From Enterobacter sp. JUb54 (GTDB taxonomy: Bacteria; Pseudomonadota; Gammaproteobacteria; Enterobacterales; Enterobacteriaceae): a stretch of 64,000 nucleotides of DNA. Position 1 is the stretch's first letter. Every line of letters starts with the position of its first letter. This document shows, one piece after another, positions 17,648 through 27,052 of this stretch. The notes under the pieces are model-generated. The model was not told the origin of the DNA and did not search any database. It saw nothing but the letters and a program-made list of their open reading frames with translations. A program made the position numbers and the translations under genes. The stretch spans positions 3,286,001-3,350,000 of the forward strand of contig NZ_CP060418.1 of assembly GCF_014298075.1 (NCBI RefSeq), in the 5' to 3' direction.

Positions 17648-19939
17648 GTGTCAGAGTTGTTATCCATCGCCTTGTTTCTCACTTCGGTGGTGATCTATGC
17701 CTTAAAAGCGGGTCGCAATACCTGGTGGTTTGCCGCCACGTTGACGGTATTGGGTCTGTTTGTGGTGCTCAACATCACCCTCTACGCCAGCGACTATTTC
17801 ACCGGCGATGGGATCAATGACGCGGTCCTCTATACCCTGACCAACAGCCTGACCGGTGCGGGCGTCAGCAAATATATTCTTCCCGGCGTCGGGCTTGTCG
17901 CGGCGCTGGTCGCCGTCTTTAGCGCCTTAGGTTGGGTGCTGCGCCGCCGCCGTCATCATCCGCACCACTTTGGCTACAGCCTGCTGGCGCTGGTGCTGGC
18001 GCTGGCCTCCGTTGATGCCAGTCCGGCATTCCGCCAGATCAGCGAACTGGTAAAATCCCAGTCCCGCGATGGCGATCCCGACTTTGCCGCCTATTACAAA
18101 GAGCCGGCGAAAAGCATCGCCGATCCGAAGCTGAACCTGGTCTACATCTACGGGGAAAGCCTCGAACGCACCTATTTCGATAACGACGCATTCCCTGACC
18201 TGACGCCGGAGCTGGGCAAACTCAAAAACGAAGGCCTCGACTTCAGCAACACCACCCAGCTTCCGGGTACCGATTACACCATCGCCGGCATGGTGGCCTC
18301 GCAGTGCGGCATTCCGCTGTTTGCGCCGTTTGAAGGCAACGCGTCGGCCTCGGTCTCCAGCTTCTTCCCGCAAAATATCTGCCTCGGCGATATTCTGAAA
18401 AACTCCGGCTATGAAAACTATTTCGTACAGGGCGCGAACCTGCGCTTTGCCGGCAAAGATGTGTTTCTGAAATCACACGGTTTCGACCATCTCTACGGCG
18501 CCGAAGAGCTGAAAACCACGGTGGCGGACCCGACCTACCGCAATGACTGGGGCTTCTACGATGACACCGTTCTCGATGAAACCTGGAAAAAATTCGAACA
18601 GCTTTCCCAGTCCGGCAAACGCTTCTCGCTCTTTGCCCTGACGGTCGATACCCACCACCCGGACGGCTTTATCTCCCGCACCTGCCAGCGTAAAAGCTAT
18701 GAGATGGGTGGGAAAAAGAACCTCTCCTTTAGCGCCGTCGCCTGTAGCCAGGAGCATATCGCCGCGCTGATCGAGAAGATCAAAGCCTCACCGTATTTCA
18801 AAAACACGGTGATCGTGGTCTCTTCCGACCACCTGGCAATGAAAAACTCCGCCTGGGACTATCTCAACAAGCAGGACCGCAGCAACCTGTTCTTTATTCT
18901 GCGTGGCGACCAGCCGCAGCAGGATACGCTGGCCGTGAAGCGCAACACCATGGACAACGGCGCCACGGTGCTGGACATCCTCGGCGGCGATAACTTTATC
19001 GGCCTGGGCCGCAGCAGCCTCTCCGGGCAGTCTCTGTCCGGCATCTTCATGAATATGAAAGAGAAAGTGCTGGCGTGGAAGCCGGATGTCATCCGCCTGT
19101 GGAACTTCCCGAAAGAGATGAAAAACTTCACCGTCGACGCCCAGAAGAGCATGATCTCATTCTCCGGCAGCCACTTCCGCCTGCCACTGCTGCTGCGGGT
19201 GTCCGACAAACGCGTCGAGCCGCTGCCTGAGAGCGAATATTCTGCCCCGCTGCGCTTCCAGCTGGCTGATTTCGCCCCGCGCGATAATTTCGTTTGGGTC
19301 GACCGCTGCTACAAAATGGGCCAGCTGTGGTCGCCAGAGCTGGCGCTCTCAACCGACTGGTGCGTTTCGCAGGGCCAGCTCGGCGGCGAGCAAACCGTGC
19401 AGCACGTCGATAAACCTCAGTGGCAGGGCAAAACGGCCTTCAAAGATACCGTGATCGATATGCAGCGCTATAAAGGCAACGTCGATACGCTGAAGATTGT
19501 CGATAACGATATTCGCTACAAAGCGGACAGCTTTGTCTTTAACGTTGCCGGCGCCCCGGAAGAGGTCAAACAGTTCAGCGGCATCTCTCGTCCGGAATCG
19601 TGGGGCCGCTGGTCCAACGCCCAGCTGGGCAGCGAAGTGAAAATTGAATTTAAGCAGCCGTTACCGGAAAAATTCGATCTGGTGATCACCGCCAAGGCCT
19701 ACGGGCCGAACGCCAATAAACCGATCCCGGTGCGCGTCGGCAACAGCGAACAGACCCTGACCCTGGCCAACGATGTCTCCACCACCACGCTGCATTTCGA
19801 CAACCCGTCGCGCAGCGATACGCTGATTATCGTGCCGCCGGACCCGCAATCCACTAACGAGGGCAATATCCTCGGCCATTCGCCGCGTCAGCTGGGGATT
19901 GGCATGGTGGATATCAAAGTGGTGAAAAGCGACGGTTAA
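17648..19939 (+). CDS. opgB: Phosphoglycerol transferase I (OPG biosynthesis)
   Basis: A 763-residue inner-membrane enzyme that moves phosphoglycerol from phosphatidylglycerol to periplasmic glucans. Four N-terminal transmembrane helices lie within residues 1-130, followed by a large periplasmic sulfatase/alkaline-phosphatase-fold domain with [18 protein letters not shown] (metal and nucleophile region), [21 protein letters not shown] and [11 protein letters not shown]-terminal domain from about residue 500 completes the long form. Start codon is GTG, giving the same length as E. coli OpgB/MdoB. Confidence 0.98.
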   Translation: MSELLSIALFLTSVVIYALKAGRNTWWFAATLTVLGLFVVLNITLYASDYFTGDGINDAVLYTLTNSLTGAGVSKYILPGVGLVAALVAVFSALGWVLRRRRHHPHHFGYSLLALVLALASVDASPAFRQISELVKSQSRDGDPDFAAYYKEPAKSIADPKLNLVYIYGESLERTYFDNDAFPDLTPELGKLKNEGLDFSNTTQLPGTDYTIAGMVASQCGIPLFAPFEGNASASVSSFFPQNICLGDILKNSGYENYFVQGANLRFAGKDVFLKSHGFDHLYGAEELKTTVADPTYRNDWGFYDDTVLDETWKKFEQLSQSGKRFSLFALTVDTHHPDGFISRTCQRKSYEMGGKKNLSFSAVACSQEHIAALIEKIKASPYFKNTVIVVSSDHLAMKNSAWDYLNKQDRSNLFFILRGDQPQQDTLAVKRNTMDNGATVLDILGGDNFIGLGRSSLSGQSLSGIFMNMKEKVLAWKPDVIRLWNFPKEMKNFTVDAQKSMISFSGSHFRLPLLLRVSDKRVEPLPESEYSAPLRFQLADFAPRDNFVWVDRCYKMGQLWSPELALSTDWCVSQGQLGGEQTVQHVDKPQWQGKTAFKDTVIDMQRYKGNVDTLKIVDNDIRYKADSFVFNVAGAPEEVKQFSGISRPESWGRWSNAQLGSEVKIEFKQPLPEKFDLVITAKAYGPNANKPIPVRVGNSEQTLTLANDVSTTTLHFDNPSRSDTLIIVPPDPQSTNEGNILGHSPRQLGIGMVDIKVVKSDG

Positions 19940-19978
19940 GCTTAGCGCCGGTTACCGCACTCACGACGCTGCCGGCGA

Positions 19979-20797
19979 TCATGCACGCAGCGTCACGCAC
20001 ATTTCATACTGCTTCAGCGTCAACGTCGCATATCCCGCGGCGTTGAACAGCGGCGTAAAAGATTCCGGGATGGTCACCGTGGTGCTCAGTCCCGGATATT
20101 GTCGCGCCAGGGTGGTGAGCATCTCCCGCCCTAACCCGCGTCCTCGCGCTGCGGGCTCGACCCACAAGAACTGCAGCTGCGGTTTGTGGTTCAGGGTCGC
20201 CAGCACCGCAAAAGCCTGTTGATGTAACGTCAGCGTCCGGCACGGCAGCGTGGCGAAGGTTAGCGGATCCATCAGCCACGGCAGCCGACCATTGACCTCG
20301 GCCCCGGCTTTGCGGATCAGCGCCAGGTCATCACACACCGCCAGCCCCGCCGCGCTCTCATTCTGCGGCTGGGTACTGACAAAGCCGCATAGCCCGTGGC
20401 GCACCGTAAACCCCAACGCCTGGTACAGCGCCACCGCCGCCAGGTTATCGCGGATCACCTCGAGCCACATCTGCCGCACGCCCTGCTCCCGCAGCGAAGC
20501 CATCAGCGGCGTCATCAACTGGCGACCCAGTCCTTTTCCACGATACGCGGGCCGCACCGCAAATGCTGCAAGTCTGGCCTCATCGCCACGCCGGGAAATC
20601 ACCGCCATCGCCGCAGGCACATCGCCATCCAGCCAGACGCAGGAATCCAGCAGGCTCATGCCTTCGGCGCTAAAACGCTGAACAAACACCTCCACCGACA
20701 GAGTGACGGGGACCAGATAATCCTCAAAACAATCGCTGAGAATGGCCGCCAGCCGGTCGATACTGAACCGGGTGGCAGGAACGGCGATGAGCTCCAT
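19979..20797 (-). CDS. Tandem GNAT-family N-acetyltransferase
   Basis: A 272-residue protein with two GNAT folds. The N-terminal domain (about residues 1-150) has RPAYRGKGLGRQLM and an LEVIRDNLAAVALYQALGF block. The C-terminal one (about 180-272) has EPAARGRGLGREML but a weaker second half. The two-domain arrangement suggests one active and one regulatory or degenerate domain. Not recognised as a named family member; the substrate is unknown. It occupies the region beyond opgB where I remember lgo genes in E. coli. Confidence 0.82.
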   Translation of the reverse strand: MELIAVPATRFSIDRLAAILSDCFEDYLVPVTLSVEVFVQRFSAEGMSLLDSCVWLDGDVPAAMAVISRRGDEARLAAFAVRPAYRGKGLGRQLMTPLMASLREQGVRQMWLEVIRDNLAAVALYQALGFTVRHGLCGFVSTQPQNESAAGLAVCDDLALIRKAGAEVNGRLPWLMDPLTFATLPCRTLTLHQQAFAVLATLNHKPQLQFLWVEPAARGRGLGREMLTTLARQYPGLSTTVTIPESFTPLFNAAGYATLTLKQYEMCVTLRA

Positions 20798-20974
20798 ACA
20801 TTGCTCCCGAACGCTGTGATGCTGAACCGATGAAAGCCAATACTATAATCGCCATGACGAGATTTCGCCTGGCTCAGGAGGGCAATATCGTGCTGCTCCA
20901 GCCATTGAACGTGCCGCACCATGAGGCTCATCCTGCACACCTTCCCCGGCCAGTGCTGCGTTTACTGGCTAAAT

Positions 20975-20991
20975 ATGGTACAAAGTATCAT
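20975..20991. promoter_or_regulatory. Candidate operator upstream of the RpiR regulator
   Basis: ATGGTACAAAGTATCAT is an imperfect palindrome: 7-bp arms with one mismatch around AAA, 26 bp before the regulator's start codon. A related sequence sharing AAAGTATCA lies in the promoter gap of the D-aminoacylase operon. This suggests autoregulation and control of the cluster by the RpiR protein (inference). Confidence 0.45.
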
Positions 20992-21017
20992 CCTGAATTT
21001 TCCGCCTGGTACCTGCG

Positions 21018-21881
21018 ATGGCCTACTCGATAGATATCATCTCCTGCATCACCGACCGCTTTCTCGAGCTCACCGTCAGCGAAAAGCGTATTGCCCAGTT
21101 TATCCTCGATGATGTCGCCGCGGCGGCAGAATTGCCGATCGCCGAAATCGCCCGTTTAACCGGTACCAGCCAGGCGTCAGTGACCCGGTTTGCCCGGGCG
21201 TTAGGGTGCAAGGATGTCCGCGAGCTCAAGATGAAGCTGGCGCAGTCCCTGGCGGTCGGCCAGCGTTTTATTCTCGATGTGCCGGATCTGGAAGGCGTTC
21301 AGGGCATTTACGAGTCGATCATCGGCGTGCTGGAAACCAACCGCCGGGCGCTGGATATTGAGGCCTTAAAGCGAGCCGTCTCCTGGCTCAGCGACGCGCG
21401 GCAAATCCTGGCTATCGGCATGGGCGGCGGTTCAACGATCTGCGCCCAGGAGATCCAGTATCGCCTGTTCCGTCTTGGTCTGCCGGTTGTCAGCCAGAAC
21501 GACGGCCTGCTGGTGCGAATGATGAGCTCTGCCGTGACGCCCAAAGATGTGGTGATTGTGCTGTCGCTTGGCGGGTATACCAAAGAGATGATTGAGAGCG
21601 CGGCCATCGCCAGACAGTATGGCGCGAAGGTGATCGCGATTACCCCGGCAGAAACCCCGCTGGCGGAGCAAGCGGACCTGGTACTGCCGCTGCTGGTACG
21701 TGAGAACGACTATATTTTCAAACCCAGCACCTCGCGCTATGCCATGCTGGCGATGGTAGATGTGCTGGCCACCGAACTGGCGATGGCCAACAAACCTCAG
21801 GCGAAAGATCGGCTGCGCCGTATCAAGCTGGCGCTGGACAGCCACCGCGGTGGCGTCGACCGCCAGCCCTTAGGCGATTAA
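21018..21881 (+). CDS. MurR/RpiR-family transcriptional regulator
   Basis: A 287-residue regulator with an N-terminal helix-turn-helix (about residues 15-75, PIAEIARLTGTSQASVTRFARALGCKDVRELK) and a C-terminal SIS sugar-phosphate-binding domain (about 115-255, with AIGMGGGSTICAQEIQYRLFRLGL and VLSLGGYTKEMIESA). Such regulators sense phosphosugar intermediates, which fits a cluster whose kinase would make 2-keto-3-deoxy-6-phosphogalactonate. It is convergent with the aldolase gene: the two stop codons overlap within TTAA. It is the likely local regulator. Confidence 0.92.
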   Translation: MAYSIDIISCITDRFLELTVSEKRIAQFILDDVAAAAELPIAEIARLTGTSQASVTRFARALGCKDVRELKMKLAQSLAVGQRFILDVPDLEGVQGIYESIIGVLETNRRALDIEALKRAVSWLSDARQILAIGMGGGSTICAQEIQYRLFRLGLPVVSQNDGLLVRMMSSAVTPKDVVIVLSLGGYTKEMIESAAIARQYGAKVIAITPAETPLAEQADLVLPLLVRENDYIFKPSTSRYAMLAMVDVLATELAMANKPQAKDRLRRIKLALDSHRGGVDRQPLGD

Positions 21882-22477
21882 GCGAGGCTGGCGGCAATAA
21901 AGCGCCCGGCCTGCTCGCGGGTACGATCCAGCGACTGCCCGGCGCGATACAGATCGCTGCCCAGCCCGGCCCCGGCGCACCCCGCCTGCACCCAGCAGTC
22001 CAGGTTTTCCGGCGTCACGCCACCGACGGCCAGCACCGGCACTTCCGGCGGCAACACCGCCTTCAGCGCGCGAATGTAGTCCGGCCCGAAGCTGGATGAA
22101 GGGAAAATCTTCAGCCACTGCGCCCCGGCATCAAGGGCAGTAAACGCCTCTGTCGCGGTGGCGCATCCGGCGCACACCAACATGCCCTGCGCCACCGCCC
22201 GACGGATCACTGCCGGCTGCGTATTGGGCGTCACAACCAGCTTCGCGCCCGCCTCAGCCAGCACATCCACCTGCCCGACATTCAGCACCGTGCCTGCGCC
22301 AATCATCGCCTGCGATCCAAACTGCTGCACCATCTGCGGAATACTCTGCTGCCAGTCCGGGGAATTAAGCGGGATTTCAATATACCGAAAGCCAGCGCTA
22401 ATCAGCGTATCCACATGCTCTGCGGCTTCTGCGGGACGGATGCCGCGCAAGATCGCGACCAGTTTAAGCTTGTTCAT
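21878..22477 (-). CDS. 2-dehydro-3-deoxy-6-phosphogalactonate aldolase (DgoA-like)
   Basis: A 199-residue KDPG-type class I aldolase. The Schiff-base Lys123 lies in AQWLKIFPSSSFGPDYI, the catalytic Glu34 in RYIEIPLNSP, with the phosphate-binding GGVTPENL and GSDLYRAGQS near the C-terminus. The sequence is much closer to E. coli DgoA (EIPLNSP, LKIFPSSAFGP, GAGLGSDLYRAGQS) than to Eda, supporting galacto specificity. Products are pyruvate and glyceraldehyde 3-phosphate. It overlaps the kinase gene by 14 nt. No galactonate dehydratase or DgoT transporter is present, so it does not serve the ordinary D-galactonate pathway here. Confidence 0.92.
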   Translation of the reverse strand: MNKLKLVAILRGIRPAEAAEHVDTLISAGFRYIEIPLNSPDWQQSIPQMVQQFGSQAMIGAGTVLNVGQVDVLAEAGAKLVVTPNTQPAVIRRAVAQGMLVCAGCATATEAFTALDAGAQWLKIFPSSSFGPDYIRALKAVLPPEVPVLAVGGVTPENLDCWVQAGCAGAGLGSDLYRAGQSLDRTREQAGRFIAASLA

Positions 22478-23336
22478 TCATTATCCTCGCAATACCGCGT
22501 AAAAATGCCTCATCGCCCGGACAGCAGTTAACCGTCACTCCCCGGGCCGCCAATGCCTGTCGGTAACGTCCGCTCAGCGCCGGTTCCCCCACCAGGGTTA
22601 CCTGCGTCGCGCGATAGCGCTCGCTGAACGTTGCCACCTCAGAGCCAATCAGCAGCCCTGAAAGATAGTCACTGACCGATGTCGGCGGCAGAATGCCCAA
22701 CACCCGTGCCGCACGGGCGCCGAACAGGTTCGCGACCAGAGACGGCATCGCCATGCCTTTTTCCAGCCCCAGCGTCAACGCCGCCTCATCAGGCTGCTGG
22801 TCGGGCAGCTGTTTGCCAATCAGCGACTGACTGAGCAGCAGATGGTGCAGCTCCCCGGTCATCGCGGTAGAAAAATGGCGTACCACCCCCGCTTCAACCT
22901 GCACCCATTTGCAGTGCGTGCCGGGCATGACGTAGCACTCCGCCGGAGCGATCTGCGATGCGCCAAGCAGCTGCGTCTCTTCACCACGCATCACGTTGCA
23001 ATCACCGTCCCGCTCAACCTTCAGACCGGGAACAATCCACACCCTGTCAGCCACGGCCGTCAGCTCGCGCCCTGGCGCATCAAGCGCCGCCGGGCAGGCC
23101 AGATAAGGCACCGACTGCCAGCCAGCATCGCTGCCCACCATCCCGGCCATCACGACCGGCAGCGCTGCGTCGCCGCGCCACGGCGCCAGATACTGATGAA
23201 ACACCGCCTCCGGCGTTTGCCCGTTCAGCCGCGCAATCCCGAGCGGGTGCTGCAGGGTCTCCACACATTTCCCATCACGAATCAACCAGCCGCGGAGCTG
23301 TGTCGAGCCCCAGTCGACGGCAATATAACTGTGCAT
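22464..23336 (-). CDS. 2-dehydro-3-deoxygalactonokinase (DgoK-like)
   Basis: A 290-residue DgoK-family kinase that phosphorylates 2-keto-3-deoxygalactonate at O6. It begins MHSYIAVDWGSTQLRGWLI, the family's phosphate-binding motif, and has MRGEETQLLGA and CYVMPGTHCKWVQVEAG, also typical. The start follows GGGAGG; the longer open frame upstream is not supported. It lies 10 nt after the symporter gene and overlaps the aldolase, forming the unit symporter-kinase-aldolase. Confidence 0.92.
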   Translation of the reverse strand: MHSYIAVDWGSTQLRGWLIRDGKCVETLQHPLGIARLNGQTPEAVFHQYLAPWRGDAALPVVMAGMVGSDAGWQSVPYLACPAALDAPGRELTAVADRVWIVPGLKVERDGDCNVMRGEETQLLGASQIAPAECYVMPGTHCKWVQVEAGVVRHFSTAMTGELHHLLLSQSLIGKQLPDQQPDEAALTLGLEKGMAMPSLVANLFGARAARVLGILPPTSVSDYLSGLLIGSEVATFSERYRATQVTLVGEPALSGRYRQALAARGVTVNCCPGDEAFLRGIARIMNEQA

Positions 23337-23346
23337 GACGCCTCCC

Positions 23347-24834
23347 TTAGCTCTGCGACGGATGACGTTTGCCAATCGGCAGCGCCGGAGCCGCCGGGCG
23401 GCTTTCACGTTCGCGAGTGATCATCTCCAGCGCCTCTTCACGGCTCATGCTGCTGGCCGGCGTCACCAGGGTTACCACCACGGAGGCCACCAGGCTGGTC
23501 AGCACCGACGGGATACACGGGTTACCCCAGAAGGCCAGCCAGTCGCTGTCCAGCAGCACCGCCACCGAGGCACCGGCACCACCGGCCAGGGCCGCGACCG
23601 CCCCCTGCCAGTTGAAGCGCGTCCAGAAGCGGCCAAGGATGGTGCAGATAAACATCCCGGACATGATCATCGAGATCATTTTGGTGATGTAGCTGATGAT
23701 ATCGTTAGAGGTCAGCGCGAAAAGCAGCGCCAGGGCGATAACCAGTACCAGGAACATCCGCGACAGGCGAATCGCTTTCTCCGGCGCGGGCATATGGCCG
23801 GTCACCAGGGTGTAGAGATCACGCAGCATAATCGACACTGCGGCAATAGCATCGGAGCTACCGGAAGACATATTGGCCGACATCCCGGCAATCAGGATCG
23901 CCATACCCAGCACCGGCGGCAGCACCTGGGTGGCAAACAGGAAAGCAAAACCGTTGTTTTCGAGGTTCGCATTCATGGTCCACACCGCCATGCCGATAAT
24001 GGCCGGCAGGAAAGAGAAACCAAGGTACAGCAGGCCGGTGATGGTAAAGGACTGGCGCACGGAAGAGACGGTTTTCGCTGAGTAGATACGCTGACGATAG
24101 GATGGCGTTGCCAGGACACCGACGCCGATGACCACCGCCAGCGACAGCGCAGGAAGCACGCCGAGTTTATCCACGGCAAACAGGCTTTGCGCCGCCGGGT
24201 CGACCGCCTGCTGAATATGGCTCCAGCCTCCCACGTGCTGGACGGCAAAAATCGCCATCAAAATAAAACCAACGAACAGGATGATCGACTGGACGGTATC
24301 GATCCAGACCACCGCGGAGTAACCACCAATACCGACATACACCACAAACGCCAACGCAATAATAACTTTAGCGACATTAATATCAATGCCGCTGGCCCAT
24401 GCCAGATATAATCCGCCCCCTAATATATGAGCGCCAAGCCAGCCAATTGAGGCAATGAAAATCAGGATCGCGACCAGGTTTTTAATAATTTTACTGCCGC
24501 CGGTATAATAGGACATCTCTTCGCTCATGGTCATAAAGCGAAATTTACGCACCGGCGCAAATAACCACGCCACCAGCAGAATCCCCACCGCGCCGCCGAG
24601 GCCGTACAGCATCCCGGCCCAGCCGTTACTGTAGCCAAACCCCACGGCCCCGACGCTCGAACCGGTACCGACCATCGTGCCAACCGTCGAGCCGAGGGTC
24701 AGAAACATCGGCAGGGAGCGGCCCCCCAGTAAGAAATCATCACCGTTCTTCTGCTTACGCGACACATACCAACCGAGGGTAATCATCGCGCAGGCATAAA
24801 CGGAAAACCAAATCAGGAATGACATATTATTCAT
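23347..24834 (-). CDS. Sodium:solute symporter (SSS family)
   Basis: A 495-residue transporter with about 13 membrane helices. SSS hallmarks are DDFLLGGRSLPMF after helix 1, GTGSSVGAVGFGY, and TPSYRQRIYSAKT in the middle. SSS proteins import sugars, amino acids, sialic acid or organic acids with Na+. Given the downstream kinase and aldolase and the upstream D-aminoacylase, the cargo is probably an acylated amino-sugar acid or another D-configured acyl amino acid (inference). It is preceded by a 174-bp gap with a 7-bp inverted repeat and a stem-loop. Confidence 0.9.
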   Translation of the reverse strand: MNNMSFLIWFSVYACAMITLGWYVSRKQKNGDDFLLGGRSLPMFLTLGSTVGTMVGTGSSVGAVGFGYSNGWAGMLYGLGGAVGILLVAWLFAPVRKFRFMTMSEEMSYYTGGSKIIKNLVAILIFIASIGWLGAHILGGGLYLAWASGIDINVAKVIIALAFVVYVGIGGYSAVVWIDTVQSIILFVGFILMAIFAVQHVGGWSHIQQAVDPAAQSLFAVDKLGVLPALSLAVVIGVGVLATPSYRQRIYSAKTVSSVRQSFTITGLLYLGFSFLPAIIGMAVWTMNANLENNGFAFLFATQVLPPVLGMAILIAGMSANMSSGSSDAIAAVSIMLRDLYTLVTGHMPAPEKAIRLSRMFLVLVIALALLFALTSNDIISYITKMISMIMSGMFICTILGRFWTRFNWQGAVAALAGGAGASVAVLLDSDWLAFWGNPCIPSVLTSLVASVVVTLVTPASSMSREEALEMITRERESRPAAPALPIGKRHPSQS

Positions 24835-24858
24835 TGCTCACATCCAGGCGTAATAAAT

Positions 24859-24880
24859 AATATTCGTACCGCTGAATATT
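24859..24880. promoter_or_regulatory. Inverted repeat upstream of the symporter
   Basis: Perfect 7-bp arms AATATTC / GAATATT are separated by 8 bp (GTACCGCT). It ends 25 bp before the symporter start codon, a position suited to a repressor. Whether the cluster's RpiR protein uses it is unknown; it does not resemble the site upstream of that gene. Confidence 0.4.
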
Positions 24881-24977
24881 ATGAGTTAATCGTAACGATG
24901 CCAGAAAAAAGGCAAAGTAACCCTGCTCGCGCCGATTGAGGTATTCAATCTGGCACGACTATCACATTTTTATGGTT

Positions 24978-25003
24978 AACGCCCCATCCGATGGCGGGGC
25001 GTT
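24978..25003. terminator. Stem-loop between ridA and the symporter gene
   Basis: AACGCCCC and GGGGCGTT form a perfect 8-bp stem with a 10-nt loop, 6 nt past the ridA stop. T-rich sequence follows it on the plus strand, whereas on the minus strand, the coding direction here, it is followed by AACCATAAAAA. It may still weaken read-through from ridA into the symporter gene. Confidence 0.5.
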
Positions 25004-25008
25004 ATTAT

Positions 25009-25401
25009 TTATCCGCGCGCGGCGTTATAGCAGGTCACATCCACTTCGACTTTACAATCCACCACCAGATCGGCGACGCAGCAAATACGCGCGGGCGGAT
25101 GCTCACCGAAGAACTCGCGGAACACTTTATTGAATGACTGGAAATAGCGTGAGTCAGTCAGAATCACTTTCACATGCACCACATCCGCCAGGGTGTAGCC
25201 GGCTTCGGTCATGATATCGACGCAGTTCTGAATCGCCAGGCGCGACTGATCGACAATACCGCCTTCCACTACTTCACCGTTTTTCATCGGCGTCTGGCCG
25301 GAGACGTACAACCAGCCCCCGGCTTCTACCGCCCGTGCGAAAGGCAGATGCTGACCGCCGGTTCCGGTTCCGCCTTCGACGCCATAACGTTTAATGCTCA
25401 T
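25009..25401 (-). CDS. RidA family protein (enamine/imine deaminase)
   Basis: A 130-residue YjgF/YER057c/UK114 protein. The conserved arginine that binds the substrate carboxylate is in PPARICCVADLVVDCKVEVDV. RidA proteins hydrolyse reactive enamine or imine intermediates released by PLP-dependent dehydratases, giving the 2-keto acid and ammonia. It overlaps the end of the D-aminoacylase gene by 11 nt. With the divergent PLP dehydratase-like gene it makes sense as a helper that speeds release of the keto acid. Confidence 0.92.
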   Translation of the reverse strand: MSIKRYGVEGGTGTGGQHLPFARAVEAGGWLYVSGQTPMKNGEVVEGGIVDQSRLAIQNCVDIMTEAGYTLADVVHVKVILTDSRYFQSFNKVFREFFGEHPPARICCVADLVVDCKVEVDVTCYNAARG

Positions 25402-26851
25402 ACTTCACTCCTTCGTCCATCTGGCGACGCAGGAAACGCCCTGCGCGCCCGGTAATTTTTTTATCGCTGCCGTAGCTCATCACACCATTTACCATCACCG
25501 CCTCAATCCCTTCTGCGGGCTGTTTCGGGTCGGAGAAGCTGGCCACATCCCGCACCGTCAGCGGATCGAACAGCACCAGGTCGGCAAAATAGTCCACTTT
25601 AACCAGCCCGCGCTGCGGCAGACGGAAACGCGCCGCCGACAGCCCGGTCATTTTGTGAATCGCCGTGGTCAGCGGGAACAGCTGTTCATCACGGCTGTAA
25701 TGCCCCAGTACGCGAGGGAAAGCGCCCCATAAACGCGGATGCGGCATCGGATCGTTGGGTAACCCGTCGGAGCCGATCATCGTGACGGGATAGCGCATCA
25801 CCCGCCGGACATCCTGCTCGTCCATGTTGTAATAGATAGCGCCGGCCGGCATCAGCTGTGCCGCCGCATCAAGCAGGCTCATCTGCCAGTCGCTGGCAAT
25901 CTGCTTGAGCGTTTTACCCGCCTGTTCCGGCCGGGATTCCGACCAGGTAATCACGATATCGAACTCATCGGTCACTTGTTTCAGATCCAGCGTCGAGGAG
26001 CTGGCGGAATAAGGGTAGCAATCGCAGGCAATCTCCTGGTGCTCACGCATCTCATCGAAAAAGGCCAGCGTCTCGCGGGTCCGTCCCCAGTTTTTTGCCC
26101 CGGCGCATTTATGATGCGACACCACCACCGGAACGTTGCCGTGGCGCCCGATGCGAAACGCTTCGTCAAGGGCCTCCAGAATAGGCTCGAATTCAGAGCG
26201 CAGATGGGTGGTATAGATGCCCTTCTCCGCCGCCAGCTCTTCCGCCAGCGCCATCACCTCTTCGGTGGTGGACTGAAACGCGCTGGCATAGGCCAGTCCG
26301 GTACTCAAACCCAGCGCTCCCTGACGTAACGCATCGCGCAGTTGGACACGCATCCCGGCAATTTCGCGATCCGTGGCCGGACGGAACAGATCGTCCATAT
26401 GGTTATTGCGCAGCGCAGTGTGGCCAATCAGCGTGCCGACGTTAAGCGACGGCCTGGCGGCTTCCACCGCGTGGGCGTAAGCCTCGACGGTAGGGTAGAT
26501 AAACTGATCCTGTTCACCCAACAGGTTCATCGGATCGGGAACAGCACCGCGCATGGTCGCCATGGCGGCGCTGATCCCGCAGTTACCGACGATCACCGTG
26601 GTCACGCCCTGGCTCAGCTTTGGCAGATACTCCGGCATGCGAATGACGTTGATATCGTCATGGGTATGCACATCAATAAACCCCGGCGCCAGCACGCGGC
26701 CCTCGCCGTCAATCTCGTGCCCGGCGTCCACCTTCAGTGCCGGAGCAATCGCCACAATGCGATCGCCCTTCACCGCCACATCGCCGCGATACTGCGGCCC
26801 ACCGCTCCCGTCAATCACCGTGACATTCTTGAACAGCCAGTCAACCTTCAT
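25391..26851 (-). CDS. N-acyl-D-amino-acid deacylase (D-aminoacylase)
   Basis: A 486-residue amidohydrolase of the D-aminoacylase subgroup, removing acyl groups from N-acyl-D-amino acids with a zinc centre. Expected ligands are present: HTH (His62, His64), Cys91 in VGNCGIS, His216 in THLRSE, His246/247 in VSHHKCAG, and Asp362 in MIGSDGLP. The start follows AAGGGAG. D-glucosaminic and D-galactosaminic acids are D-configured at C2, so an N-acetyl-hexosaminate is a chemically reasonable substrate. First gene of the D-aminoacylase-ridA unit, divergent from the DSD1-type gene. Confidence 0.93.
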   Translation of the reverse strand: MKVDWLFKNVTVIDGSGGPQYRGDVAVKGDRIVAIAPALKVDAGHEIDGEGRVLAPGFIDVHTHDDINVIRMPEYLPKLSQGVTTVIVGNCGISAAMATMRGAVPDPMNLLGEQDQFIYPTVEAYAHAVEAARPSLNVGTLIGHTALRNNHMDDLFRPATDREIAGMRVQLRDALRQGALGLSTGLAYASAFQSTTEEVMALAEELAAEKGIYTTHLRSEFEPILEALDEAFRIGRHGNVPVVVSHHKCAGAKNWGRTRETLAFFDEMREHQEIACDCYPYSASSSTLDLKQVTDEFDIVITWSESRPEQAGKTLKQIASDWQMSLLDAAAQLMPAGAIYYNMDEQDVRRVMRYPVTMIGSDGLPNDPMPHPRLWGAFPRVLGHYSRDEQLFPLTTAIHKMTGLSAARFRLPQRGLVKVDYFADLVLFDPLTVRDVASFSDPKQPAEGIEAVMVNGVMSYGSDKKITGRAGRFLRRQMDEGVKYEH

Positions 26852-26940
26852 AGCAATTACTCCCTTTCGACTCTGCCGACAAGTTAACCATTTACAAGGT
26901 GAAAAAACAGTGGAAAACTACGCAAAATCCAGATCGTTTT

Positions 26941-26957
26941 GTGATACTTTTATTCAT
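26941..26957. promoter_or_regulatory. Second candidate RpiR-type site in the divergent promoter
   Basis: On the minus strand ATGAATAAAAGTATCAC matches the site before the RpiR gene at 12 of 17 positions, with AAAGTATCA contiguous. It lies in the 201-bp gap between the D-aminoacylase operon and the divergent PLP-enzyme gene, so one site could regulate both. Significance has not been calculated. Confidence 0.4.
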
Positions 26958-27052
26958 AACGGATAATATTTAAGTATTAAACCAATAATAATCAACAAGA
27001 TATAAATGATACCCTGATAAACATCGAGTCTAAAACCTGAAAGGATAGTGTT

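Noticed and set aside
23335..24081. A 248-codon plus-strand open frame opposite the SSS symporter
   Set aside because: His/Arg/Gln-rich shadow of a hydrophobic membrane-protein gene.
24936..25133. A 65-codon plus-strand open frame between the symporter and ridA
   Set aside because: Runs through a stem-loop and into antisense ridA, without a ribosome-binding site.
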